Shown: positions 1 through 8,014 of the stretch, piece by piece
Layout: every line of letters begins with the position of its first letter
Position numbering within the stretch: the first letter of the stretch is position 1
NCBI GenBank assembly: GCA_008932955.1
Contig: WBXE01000015.1
Coordinates: 1-21,997, forward strand
DNA from: Verrucomicrobiota bacterium
GTDB lineage: Bacteria > Verrucomicrobiota > Verrucomicrobiia > Verrucomicrobiales > Akkermansiaceae
Direction: 5' to 3'
Length of the DNA stretch: 21,997 nt
Position numbers and translations under genes: made by a program
Notes under the pieces: model-generated
The model's database searches: none
Seen by the model: only the letters and a program-made list of their open reading frames with translations
Told to the model about the DNA's origin: nothing

Positions 1-327
1 GCAAGCCACCGCACTCTTGGGCTGCGACACTCGCCAGCAAGCTGGCTTGGCCTAGGCGGTGGCAAGCCACCGCACTCTTGAGCTGCGACACTCGCCAGCA
101 AGCTGGCTTGGCCCAGGCGGTGGTAAGCCACCGCACTCTTGGGCTGCGACACTCGCCAGCAAGCTGGCTTGGCCTAGGCGGTGGCAAGCCACCGCACTCC
201 TGGGCTGCGACACTCGCCAGCAAGCTGGCTTGGCCTAGGCGGTGGCAAGCCACCGCACTCCTGGGCTGCGACACGCGCCAGCAAGCTGGCTTGGCCCAGG
301 CGGTGGCAAGCCACCGCACTCCTGGGC
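1..327. repeat. 61-bp tandem repeat array (five full copies plus a partial sixth)
   Basis: Near-identical units start at 1, 62, 123, 184 and 245, and a sixth starts at 306 and loses similarity after about 327. The array may continue to the left of the window. Each unit has two inverted repeats. One spans the unit junction (GCGGTGGC-AA-GCCACCGC, for example 56-73). The other is internal (GCCAGC-AA-GCTGGC). Copies differ by a few substitutions: CCTAGG versus CCCAGG, and CTCTTG in the first three versus CTCCTG in the later ones. Because 61 is not a multiple of three, the reading frame rotates from copy to copy and no frame contains a stop. This creates spurious open frames running into recQ. There are no unique spacers, so it is not CRISPR. 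Confidence 0.95.
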
Positions 328-386
328 GGGCGAGTCCGCTCAGCCCACGCTTGTCGAAGCCAGCGGGCATAGTTACAGTCGCGTCC

Positions 387-2603
387 ATGCCTGCCACCCT
401 CGCGCCGCTGCTCAAGCAATACTTTGGCTACGACAGTTTTCGACCGCTGCAACGCGAGATCATGGAGCAGACGCTGGCCGGGCGCGACGTGCTGGCGATT
501 TTGCCGACCGGTGCGGGCAAATCGCTGTGTTTCCAACTGCCCGCGCTGGCCCGCGACGGGCTCACGCTAGTCATCTCGCCCCTCATTGCATTGATGAAAG
601 ACCAGGTGGACTCGCTCACGGCCAGCGGCGTGCCGGCCACCGTGTTGAATTCGTCGATTCAAGGAGCGGAGGCCCAGCGCCGCCGCGCGGGCCTCGCCCA
701 GGGTGAGTACAAACTCCTCTACGCCGCGCCCGAACGGGTGATGACCGATGGTTTCATCCAAGACCTGCAACGCTGGAACGTGACGCTCATCGCCGTCGAT
801 GAGGCCCACTGCATTAGCCAGTGGGGCCACGACTTCCGCCCGGAATACCGCCAACTCGCCCAGTTGCGCGAACACCTGCCGGGTGTGCCATTTTTGGCGC
901 TCACTGCCACCGCCACCGCTCAAGTCCGCGGCGACATCGCCCAACAACTCCGGCTGCACCAGCCGGAACTGTTTCTTGCTAGCTTTAACCGTCCCAACCT
1001 CGGCTATACGATCCTGCCCAAAGACAAGGCCGCCCGCCAGGTGTTTGAGTTTATCCGCGAGCGTCCTAACGAAAGCGGCATCGTCTATGTGCAATCGCGT
1101 AAAAGCGCCGAAACCCTCGCCGCCGCGCTCGTCGCCGAGGGGATCCAGGCGGTGGCCTATCACGCCGGACTGCAACCCGAACAACGCGCCGCTAACCAGG
1201 ATGCCTTCATCCGCGATGAGGCCCGCGTCGTGTGCGCCACCATTGCCTTCGGCATGGGCATCGACAAACCCGATGTACGCTTTGTCATCCACGCCGATTT
1301 GCCAAAAAACCTGGAAGGTTACTATCAGGAAACCGGGCGCGCCGGCCGCGACGGACTGCCGGCCGAATGCTTGCTGCTGTACGGCCGTGGCGACTTGGTT
1401 AGAAATCTGAAATTTCTCGATGACATGACTGACGCCGAGGCGGCGGGGGTAGCGGCGCGCCAGATGCGGCAGATGGCGGACTTTGCGGAAGGCAGCGAGT
1501 GCCGTCGCAGGGCGTTGCTGGATTATTTTGGTGAATCATGGCCCGGGGACAACTGTGGCGGCTGCGACGTATGTTTGCACCCGCACGAGACATGGGATGC
1601 TACCACCGAAGTGCAAAAACTTCTCAGTTGTGTGTTCCGCATCAAACAAATGGGCGGCTTCAGCACCGGTCTCAACCACAGCGTCGAAGTGCTCGCCGGT
1701 GCCAACACCGAGAAAATTCGCAATTGGGGCCACGACCAGCTCAGCACCTATGGCATCGGCAAGGACACCCCGCGCGAACAGTGGATGACCTTAGGCCGGC
1801 AGCTCATCCGCCTTGGCTATCTATCCGCCAGCACCGATATCTATCAAACAGTGAGCCTCTCGCCCATGGGTCGCGACGCGCTGACTCAGCGCAGCCAGAT
1901 TGTGCTGACCCGTGCGCCCCACCAAGTCAGCGCCGGCAGCAGCAGTGCCAAGGTTTCGCGGGCCGGCAACATCGCCTGCGACGAGGGCCTGTTCGCCGAA
2001 TTGCGCGGTCTGCGCAAAACCCTCGCCGACGCCCGCGGCGTGCCGCCCTACGTGGTCTTCGGCGACGTGAGCCTGCGCCACATGGCCCGCCGCTATCCGG
2101 TCAGCGAAGCCGCTTTTTTGGCCATTCCCGGCGTCGGCAGTCAGAAGCTCGCCGACTTCGGGCCGGCGTGCTTGCAGGCGATCAGCCACTGGCTGAGCGG
2201 CCACGAGCCGCAGTCTTTTCCGCAGGATGAAGCCGCCCCGAAGGCCGCGCCAAAAATGAAGAGTGAGGGGGCACTCAACGCCTCTGTGTTGGAAACCCTG
2301 CGGCTGTTCCGCAGCGGCCAAACCCCACAGGAAATTACCACCCTGCGCGGCCTCTCACCCAGCACCGTCGCCCAACATTTTGCCAGCGCCATCGTCAGCG
2401 GCGACCTTGAGGCAGAGCCCCGCGATTTCTATAGTTTCGAGGACGAGCAACTCATCGAGCAAGCCGCGGTCGAACATGGATTTGACCGGCTCGCGCCGCT
2501 CCACGAAGCCCTCGGCGGCCGCATCCCCTACGACACACTGCATTTCTATCGGGCCTTCAGGCAGCGCGCCCAAACCCCACCGTCTCAGTCCCCGACACCA
2601 TGA
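387..2603 (+). CDS. recQ: ATP-dependent DNA helicase RecQ
   Basis: Superfamily 2 3'-5' DNA helicase of recombination and replication repair, 738 residues from the ATG at 387. Visible motifs are Walker A PTGAGKS (40-46), DEAH (138-141) followed by CISQWGHDFRPEY, ALTATAT (171-177), the YHAGL region (258-262), and QETGRAGRDG (314-323). Four zinc-ligand cysteines lie at about 372, 390, 393 and 396, followed by the RQC winged helix. An HRDC domain spans about 533-605. A C-terminal helix-turn-helix region (about 628-680) matches the extra domain found in many RecQ proteins outside the E. coli type. The open frame extends upstream to 78, but that part translates only the 61-bp tandem repeat. Residues 1-20 from 387 (QYFGYDSFRPLQ) align with normal RecQ N-termini, so 387 is chosen. 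No Shine-Dalgarno sequence is visible. Confidence 0.97.
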   Translation: MPATLAPLLKQYFGYDSFRPLQREIMEQTLAGRDVLAILPTGAGKSLCFQLPALARDGLTLVISPLIALMKDQVDSLTASGVPATVLNSSIQGAEAQRRRAGLAQGEYKLLYAAPERVMTDGFIQDLQRWNVTLIAVDEAHCISQWGHDFRPEYRQLAQLREHLPGVPFLALTATATAQVRGDIAQQLRLHQPELFLASFNRPNLGYTILPKDKAARQVFEFIRERPNESGIVYVQSRKSAETLAAALVAEGIQAVAYHAGLQPEQRAANQDAFIRDEARVVCATIAFGMGIDKPDVRFVIHADLPKNLEGYYQETGRAGRDGLPAECLLLYGRGDLVRNLKFLDDMTDAEAAGVAARQMRQMADFAEGSECRRRALLDYFGESWPGDNCGGCDVCLHPHETWDATTEVQKLLSCVFRIKQMGGFSTGLNHSVEVLAGANTEKIRNWGHDQLSTYGIGKDTPREQWMTLGRQLIRLGYLSASTDIYQTVSLSPMGRDALTQRSQIVLTRAPHQVSAGSSSAKVSRAGNIACDEGLFAELRGLRKTLADARGVPPYVVFGDVSLRHMARRYPVSEAAFLAIPGVGSQKLADFGPACLQAISHWLSGHEPQSFPQDEAAPKAAPKMKSEGALNASVLETLRLFRSGQTPQEITTLRGLSPSTVAQHFASAIVSGDLEAEPRDFYSFEDEQLIEQAAVEHGFDRLAPLHEALGGRIPYDTLHFYRAFRQRAQTPPSQSPTP

Positions 2604-2610
2604 GTCACTT

Positions 2611-2730
2611 GGGCTAGGGAGCCGCCCCATTCTTGCGGTGGTGGCGGAAGGGCGGACCCTGCGCAAGTGCCGAAGGCTCGGCTCATGGGCGATGCTTGCG
2701 TACGACGACAATAAGGTCGTCGCTCCCTAA
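2611..2730 (+). repeat. Dispersed intergenic element, family 1, copy A
   Basis: It lies between the convergent ends of recQ and the pseudoprotease gene. It is clearly similar to the reverse complement of 10005-10160: both share GGGCTA(G/A)GGAGCC, CCCCATTCTTG, GTGCCGAAGGCTC and the terminal hairpin. The hairpin is CGACGAC (2703-2709), loop AATAAG, GTCGTCG (2716-2722), followed by CTCCCTAA. It could act as a bidirectional terminator or RNA-stabilising structure. That role is inferred from position only. Confidence 0.8.
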
Positions 2731-2763
2731 CAGATTGCATCGGGGGCAGGCGAGGCGGGAGGC

Positions 2764-3531
2764 TTACTTTGCTTGGGCGGCGGATTCGATCAACTCGGCG
2801 GCGGGCAGAATCACGTTAGCGGAGGTGGGGCCCTGGTCGTTGTCTTCACCTTTGGCGCTGAAGCGGTTGATGCCGAAGCCGACGAATTTGCCGTCGCCAT
2901 TGAACAGCGGCATGCCCAGGCAAGGAGCACCCACCCGGGCGAACAAGCGTGGCTTGGTGATGATGGAAATGATTTCACTGGTCATGATGACCGGTTCGCG
3001 GTTGAGATCCTTGCCGAGGCGCCCGAGAATGATGACGTCCTCGAGCATTAAGAACGGCGCCGAGTTGGTGATGTCCACCGGTGTGAAGGTCACTCCCTCG
3101 GTCTTTTCCGGCCGGATGAACGCCAGATCCAGGTCGGCGTCCTTAAAGGCGACCTTGGCCGCGGTCTCGCTGCCATCCGGCATGATGATTTTAACTTCCT
3201 TGGTGTTGCACTTGGCGGAAATCTTGAGCGGGCCTTTCTGAGTGTTGACCGTGCGGCCATCCGCTGCGGCGGCCAGATCGAGGGTGGAGAGCGGCACGAC
3301 GATCAGACCGTCCTTACTGATGATGCAACCGGTGGTTTCGAGTTTGCGTTCCTCTTTTTTGGTTGGGAGGTCGCCGGCGGTCATTTCAATTTCGACGGTG
3401 GCGCTGAGTTGCACCACCGAGTCCTTGTTGGATGCGACGAGGGCGAGGGCCTTGTCCTTGAGCGGGCCGGTGGCGGCAGTGGCGAAAGGAGCGGCAACCA
3501 GTGCGGCGAGAATCAATGGGCGGAGTTTCAT
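2764..3531 (-). CDS. Secreted trypsin-like protein, probably catalytically inactive
   Basis: 255 residues with a clear signal peptide (MKLRPLILAALVAAPFATAA, cleavage near 20). The body follows the HtrA/trypsin fold of the gene upstream. TGCIISKDGLIVV (67-79) matches the strand before the catalytic His, and DADLDLAFIRP (131-141) matches the catalytic Asp loop. ARVGAPCLGMPLFN (198-211) sits where the neighbour has the GNSGGPL loop. The His position is Ser82 and the Ser position is Leu205, while Asp135 is kept. I therefore infer a pseudoprotease. There is no PDZ domain. It begins 44 bp after the stop of the active paralogue on the same strand, so the two are probably cotranscribed and may act on the same process in the periplasm. 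A binding or regulatory role is possible but not shown. Start: ATG at 3531 gives the signal peptide directly. Confidence 0.85.
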   Translation of the reverse strand: MKLRPLILAALVAAPFATAATGPLKDKALALVASNKDSVVQLSATVEIEMTAGDLPTKKEERKLETTGCIISKDGLIVVPLSTLDLAAAADGRTVNTQKGPLKISAKCNTKEVKIIMPDGSETAAKVAFKDADLDLAFIRPEKTEGVTFTPVDITNSAPFLMLEDVIILGRLGKDLNREPVIMTSEIISIITKPRLFARVGAPCLGMPLFNGDGKFVGFGINRFSAKGEDNDQGPTSANVILPAAELIESAAQAK

Positions 3532-3575
3532 GAGATATAGCTATGTAGGTGTTAGGTTAGAATTCAGTGAAATAG

Positions 3576-5591
3576 TTACCAAGAAGGCTCGAGCTCGATA
3601 TAGCGGGTATGGATGCCGCGCTTCACAAACAACACGAAGAGACTGCACTTGGATTTTTCAAGTTCTTCGAGTTGGGTTTTGAGGGTTTTGATGGAATCGG
3701 TGGTCTTGCCGTCAATCGACATGAGAATGTCACCGTTGGCCAGCCCGCCGAGAGCGGCCCAGCCGGAGCCTTTCACCTCAGTGATGAGCACGCCTTGCAA
3801 ATCGTCGGGCAGTTTCTCCGCGATGCGGTCGGATTTGGCGATGTCGCGCGAGGTGAATTCCAGCGGCTTGCATTCGTGGCAATTCAGTTCGGTGCTCGCT
3901 TCCGGACTGGCTTCGAGGGCTAGCTTGAGGGTCAGCTCGTTCTTACCGCGGCGACCGGTGAGTGTCACCTCCGTGCCGATTTTGTACTGGCGGATCAGGG
4001 AGGTGAAGACATCGGAATCTTCCGGGCGTGAGGCGGCAATGACACTGCCGTCGAGTTTGAGGAGCAGATCGCCCACTTGGAGGCCGCCTTTCTCGGCGTT
4101 GGATCCCGGATAGATCTGGGTGACGCGCACGCCCTTGGCACCGGGAATGGCGAGGGCTTCGGCAAGGTCGGCAGAGATCACTTGGGTGTCGGTGCCTATC
4201 CAGGCTTTGCGGGCGAGGCCGGGCTGGTCATTTTCCGGCTCCGGGCCGATTTTTACTACGGTTAGATAACTGCGGCCATTGTGTTCGTAGGCCACGAGGG
4301 TGGGCTCCGGCTTGGTTTTGCCCTCGGTGATGGTGGTGGTGACGCGCTGGAGGTCGCTTAAGTTGGTGATAGATTGGCCAGCGACTGCGAGGATGAGATC
4401 GCCGGGGTTGATAGCCGGTTTGGCATAAGCGGCGGCGCTGCCTGGGCGGAGGCTTTGCACCAAGGCGGCGCGATTGTCGGATCGCAGCATCTCTCTGGCC
4501 ACCAGTTTGGTGAGGTCGCGGGCCGTGATGCCCCAGCTGAGAAGTTCCTTTTCGCGAGGTTGGGCCGGCTCGCGCTCAACCGTGGTCGTCTGCCACGTCA
4601 TCGCTACGCCATGGCGGGTGCCTTCCATCACCACTTGCGAACCAATCGGCGACTCCAACAAAATACGGTTGAACAGCGGGATATCTTCCGGTGCCCGCGA
4701 GGCGGCGATGGCAATGCCGTTGCAACGCGAGATCAGGTCGCCGGCCTGCAAGCCAGCCGCTGCGGACGGCGAATCGGCGATCACGCCGTTGACCAGCACC
4801 CCCTCGTTGGCATGGATGGTTTTGAGCAGGGGTTGCACGCCCAAGCCGATCCAACTGCGCCGCACGCAGCCCTTGGCCATGAGCTCGGCGGAAACCTTGG
4901 CGGCGAGATTGGAGGGAATCGCGCCCCCGAGACTGCCGATGCCCACCTCATTGACGCCGACGATTTCCCCCTTGAGATTGACCAATGGGCCGCCCGAGTT
5001 GCCGCCGAAAATCACCGCGTCATGGCCGATCCAGCGGACCAGTTCGCCCACCGCCTCGCCGTCCAGGCGCATTGAGCCGCCTGGCGCAATCATTTCGGTG
5101 TTAGCGACAATCCCCTGGGTCACTGATTGCGATAGGCCCGCCGGACTGCCCATCGCCAGCACCACATCCCCCACCGCCAGCGCGTCACTGTCACCAAATT
5201 TTGCCACCGGCAATACCATGTTTGGGTCGCGCAGGTCTTTTTTATCAATCTTGAGCAGTGCGAGGTCAGCCAGCGGGTCGGTGCCAACCAGCGTGGCCCG
5301 CAATTCCTGCCGGTCGGCTAGATTGACCACAATGTGGGTGGCGCGGCCGGCCACATGATGGTTGGTGAGGATGTAGCCATCCGGGTCAATGATGGTGCCA
5401 GAGCCGCTGGCGCGCTGTTTTTGCATGCGTCCGCCGCCGCCTTCTTCTGAGACGACGTAGATGCGCACCAGTGCAGGGTACACCGCCTTGACGGCCGTCT
5501 CGATCTGCGGGTCAACTGTCGCTAACGACGACAACGGCCACAGCGAGCCAGCGAGAGCGACAAGCAAGGAAATGGGGCGGAAGGCGGACAT
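3576..5591 (-). CDS. Secreted HtrA/DegP-like serine protease with four PDZ domains
   Basis: 671 residues from ATG 5591, which opens with a signal peptide (MSAFRPISLLVALAGSLWPL, cleavage after about 24). The trypsin-like domain (about 28-240) has a complete triad: His79 in TNHHV, Asp109 in DPLADLALL, and Ser199 in GGNSGGPL. Four PDZ-like segments follow at about 245-340, 350-450, 462-560 and 580-668, each with a recognisable G-D-L/I core (GDLI 284-287, GDLI 397-400, GDLL 507-510, GDIL 620-623). E. coli DegP has two PDZ domains and is shorter. A CHEC (CxxC) motif lies at 571-574 between PDZ 3 and 4. The role is probably periplasmic protein quality control or specific proteolysis. The frame stays open to 6116, but that extension is basic, low in complexity and antisense to the next gene, so it is rejected. 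It is followed 44 bp later by its inactive paralogue. Confidence 0.93.
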   Translation of the reverse strand: MSAFRPISLLVALAGSLWPLSSLATVDPQIETAVKAVYPALVRIYVVSEEGGGGRMQKQRASGSGTIIDPDGYILTNHHVAGRATHIVVNLADRQELRATLVGTDPLADLALLKIDKKDLRDPNMVLPVAKFGDSDALAVGDVVLAMGSPAGLSQSVTQGIVANTEMIAPGGSMRLDGEAVGELVRWIGHDAVIFGGNSGGPLVNLKGEIVGVNEVGIGSLGGAIPSNLAAKVSAELMAKGCVRRSWIGLGVQPLLKTIHANEGVLVNGVIADSPSAAAGLQAGDLISRCNGIAIAASRAPEDIPLFNRILLESPIGSQVVMEGTRHGVAMTWQTTTVEREPAQPREKELLSWGITARDLTKLVAREMLRSDNRAALVQSLRPGSAAAYAKPAINPGDLILAVAGQSITNLSDLQRVTTTITEGKTKPEPTLVAYEHNGRSYLTVVKIGPEPENDQPGLARKAWIGTDTQVISADLAEALAIPGAKGVRVTQIYPGSNAEKGGLQVGDLLLKLDGSVIAASRPEDSDVFTSLIRQYKIGTEVTLTGRRGKNELTLKLALEASPEASTELNCHECKPLEFTSRDIAKSDRIAEKLPDDLQGVLITEVKGSGWAALGGLANGDILMSIDGKTTDSIKTLKTQLEELEKSKCSLFVLFVKRGIHTRYIELEPSW

Positions 5592-5807
5592 GAATGAGTG
5601 GGCGTGGGTGAAATCAATTAGGATAGTCGCCTTGCTACCGAGGCCAGCACGAGGTCTTGTCTGGGTATTTTCGCGCGGCGCAAATCCTAGCGCCGCGCGT
5701 GTTGCCATCTGGCGAGGACGATAGACATAGGGCTTGCGGCAGATGGCGGCCAAGCCGGAAATGACTGTTAGATTGACAGCTGAGCCCGTTTCGGTTGGAT
5801 CGGCGGC
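5592..5807. promoter_or_regulatory. Divergent intergenic region between protease and O-antigen-ligase-like genes
   Basis: 216 bp separate two divergent starts (5591 minus, 5808 plus), so promoters for both genes should lie here. I cannot identify convincing -35/-10 pairs or a strong palindromic operator by eye. The call rests on gene orientation. Confidence 0.45.
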
Positions 5808-7817
5808 ATGAGTGATGTTCGCCATGGGCGTGGAAGCAGACGTGTGGGTGATGAGATATACGTTGCTGAGGAGGCAGGCTCGCGGCGTGTCTTCGGTGCC
5901 ATGTGGGCACTGCTGCTGGCCGGGTCCTTGCTGGTGGCCGCGCCGTGGGCGGGATACCACGCGGTGATGTTTGCGTGTGTCGGGCTCTTGATGTGGCTGT
6001 ATCCGCCGGTGGTGGTCTTGCCGCGTGTGTGGGGGTGGCTGGCGGCAGTTTTTGTGGTGGCTGGGGCGGCGGCGTTTCTGCCGGTAGCTTGGTTTGGTGC
6101 GCCGGAATGGCGGCAACGGCTGGCCGAGTTGGGGGTGGAGACCGGTCCCCTAGTGGTCATCCAAGTGCGGCAGGCGGCCGAGGCGTACGGGTGGTTCGCC
6201 ATCACCTTGGTGGGCGGACTATGGCTGGCGGGGCAGCAGCCGTCGCCGGAGCAGACGCGGCGGTGGGCACTGGCATTCAGCGTGGGGGTGGCCGGCTACG
6301 CGATTTTAGCGAAAATTCTGCAACACACGCCGCCGCCTGGTCAGTCCGGCGGGGAGGAGTTTTTCGGGTTTTTTCCTAACCGCAACCACACCGCCACCTA
6401 TCTTGCGATGGGTGCGATCTGCGGCTTGGGCAACGTGCTGCAGGCGTTGCGCGACAAGCGATTTATGGCGATGGCGGTGGCGCTGATGGCCTCCAGCGTG
6501 TGTTTGTGGGCGGTGGCTGGGTGGTCGATGAGTCGAGGGGGTGTGGTATTGGTGGCCATCGGCGGGCTGGTCTGGTTGCCGATGTTAGGCCGGCGCTACC
6601 TCGGAAAACACGGTCTGTGGGCGCTGGGCTTGATTGCATTGGCCGCTACAGGATTGTTTTTCACCGCTGAGAGCGGGGTCAAAGAGCGTTTTTCGAAGAC
6701 TGTGGAGAAAACGGGCGTCGCGATCCATGCATCTGACAGCTTGCCCATGGAGCGGAAAAAACCGGTGCTGGAGGCCGCGCACGAGTGGGATTTGCGCATT
6801 CCCATTGCGCTGGACACCCTTGGGTTGATTCGCGACTTCAAGTGGACCGGCATCGGGGCCGGTCAGTACTATGCAATTTTCCCCCAATATCGGAACCTTT
6901 CGGCGGTCGCCAATGATACGGATAGTTACCATCCGGAAAGCGACTGGCTGTGGATGGCGGCGGAGGCTGGGGTGCCGGCCACGCTGGCCTTGGCGGCCTT
7001 AGTGATGGTGGCCTTTTGGCAAGCGCGGCGAGCCATCCTTGGCGGCAGGGATCGGGCCTTGCGCAGTGCGTGCCTGGTGGCGGCCTTGTTGGTGCCTATC
7101 CACGGGCTTTTCGATGTGCCAGGCCACCGCCTGCCGCTGGCCTGGAGCGCGGCATTTTTGTTTGTGCTGGCGCTGCGCGGCCCGGCTGGTAAGCCGTCAT
7201 ACGGCGCGTCGCACACAGCGCTGCGGGTCGTGCCGCGGGTCTGGCCCTACCGCCTCGCCGCCGTCGGCCTGCTGGTGTTAGCCGCTTGGCTGGGGCTGGC
7301 GCAATGGGGGGGCATGCTGCAACCTGCCCAACTTGTGGCTTCCACGGCCATGCAACAGGCCAACGACCTCTATCTTGAAGATAAAGTGCTGCAGCAAGCG
7401 GCGCTGGCCGAGCGCCGCGACTATGAACCCGCGCCCGCCGATGACCTTCTCGAAAAGGCGCTGGGCATATTAAGGCAGGCCGCGCCGTTGGCGCCGCTGG
7501 ACCGCGATCTGCTGCGTTACCAAGGGTTTTTAGCGCTGCATTTCGACGATAAATTTGTGCTGGCGGACCGCAGTTACGCGCTTGAGCGGGCGTTGGACCC
7601 GACGTGGGTCGAGTGTCCGTTGCGCCAGGCGCAAGCCTGGGCAGCACGTGATCCGCAACGTTGCGCCGCGCTGTGGCGCGAGGGCTTGTGCCGCGCCGCG
7701 CGGATCGACCGACTCCCGGACGGCACTCACCACTTAGGCGAGCAAACGCTGGAAAGCATCCGGCAACTCGCCAAGGGCAAGCCAGAGCTCGAAGCGCTCG
7801 TCCCGGCGCCGGAATAA
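5808..7817 (+). CDS. O-antigen ligase/polymerase-like membrane protein with helical-repeat C-terminus
   Basis: 669 residues with about ten to twelve hydrophobic segments between 30 and 500. Hallmarks of the Wzy/WaaL superfamily are visible: FFPNRNHTATYLAMG (188-202), WSMSRGG (239-245), the GIGAGQYYAIFPQYR stretch (348-362), and HPESDWLWMAAEAGVP (375-390), which matches the usual H-(N/D)-xx-L-xxxx-E-x-G periplasmic-loop pattern. After the last membrane helix (about 482-500) comes a roughly 165-residue soluble, alpha-helical tail that looks like degenerate TPR repeats (about 515-665). The likely role is polymerising or ligating glycan chains to lipid or protein acceptors at the outer face of the inner membrane. 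No other glycan genes are adjacent, so the substrate is unknown. Start: ATG 5808. A later in-frame start at 5901 (MWALL) is possible but would remove a plausible cytoplasmic N-terminus. Confidence 0.85.
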   Translation: MSDVRHGRGSRRVGDEIYVAEEAGSRRVFGAMWALLLAGSLLVAAPWAGYHAVMFACVGLLMWLYPPVVVLPRVWGWLAAVFVVAGAAAFLPVAWFGAPEWRQRLAELGVETGPLVVIQVRQAAEAYGWFAITLVGGLWLAGQQPSPEQTRRWALAFSVGVAGYAILAKILQHTPPPGQSGGEEFFGFFPNRNHTATYLAMGAICGLGNVLQALRDKRFMAMAVALMASSVCLWAVAGWSMSRGGVVLVAIGGLVWLPMLGRRYLGKHGLWALGLIALAATGLFFTAESGVKERFSKTVEKTGVAIHASDSLPMERKKPVLEAAHEWDLRIPIALDTLGLIRDFKWTGIGAGQYYAIFPQYRNLSAVANDTDSYHPESDWLWMAAEAGVPATLALAALVMVAFWQARRAILGGRDRALRSACLVAALLVPIHGLFDVPGHRLPLAWSAAFLFVLALRGPAGKPSYGASHTALRVVPRVWPYRLAAVGLLVLAAWLGLAQWGGMLQPAQLVASTAMQQANDLYLEDKVLQQAALAERRDYEPAPADDLLEKALGILRQAAPLAPLDRDLLRYQGFLALHFDDKFVLADRSYALERALDPTWVECPLRQAQAWAARDPQRCAALWREGLCRAARIDRLPDGTHHLGEQTLESIRQLAKGKPELEALVPAPE

Positions 7818-7940
7818 CCCGGCCTGGCGGCATCATCCTTACTTGGCAGCGGAGGCGGAGATAGACGCGGAGGGAAAAGATTCAAGCGTGGTCTTCCAGC
7901 TGAGTTGGCATTTCCATGTTTTCTTAAACCCAATGAGGCG

Positions 7941-8014
7941 TTGCTTCCGCATAACGACAGTAAGGTCGTTGCTCCCTACCATGCCGCAGCCGGGCCAAGT
8001 TAGTCAGAAGTTCA
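7941..8014 (+). repeat. Dispersed intergenic element, family 1, copy B (partial)
   Basis: It retains only the hairpin half of the element: CTTCCGC, then the stem AACGAC (7953-7958), loop AGTAAG, GTCGTT (7965-7970), GCTCCCTA, and GCCGCAGCCGGGCCAA. Relative to copies A and C, stem pair 6 changes from G-C to A-T on both sides. The next pair becomes T-G, which would still pair in RNA. The far end (TTAGTCAGAAGTTCA) runs into the TGA stop of tsaC, just as copy C runs into the stop of its neighbour. The preceding 7818-7940 shows nothing I can identify. Confidence 0.75.

Noticed and set aside
1..327. CRISPR array
   Set aside because: The units are directly adjacent with no unique spacers, and there are no cas genes nearby.
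78..386. N-terminal extension of RecQ by 103 residues
   Set aside because: It translates only the 61-bp tandem repeat in a rotating frame. Typical RecQ N-terminal sequence begins right after the ATG at 387.
567..1292. 241-residue antisense open frame inside recQ
   Set aside because: It is a mirror of a high-GC coding region, with no recognisable domain and no independent leader.
4374..5358. Two long plus-strand open frames opposite the protease gene
   Set aside because: The protease has a complete triad and PDZ domains on the other strand. These frames show Arg/Ser/Pro-rich shadow composition.
5592..6116. N-terminal extension of the HtrA-like protein
   Set aside because: The extension is basic, low in complexity and antisense to the O-antigen-ligase-like gene. 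A proper signal peptide starts at the ATG at 5591.
7096..7836. 246-residue antisense frame over the O-antigen-ligase-like gene
   Set aside because: Its composition is Arg/Pro/Ala-rich, as expected of a shadow, and the sense frame has clear family motifs.
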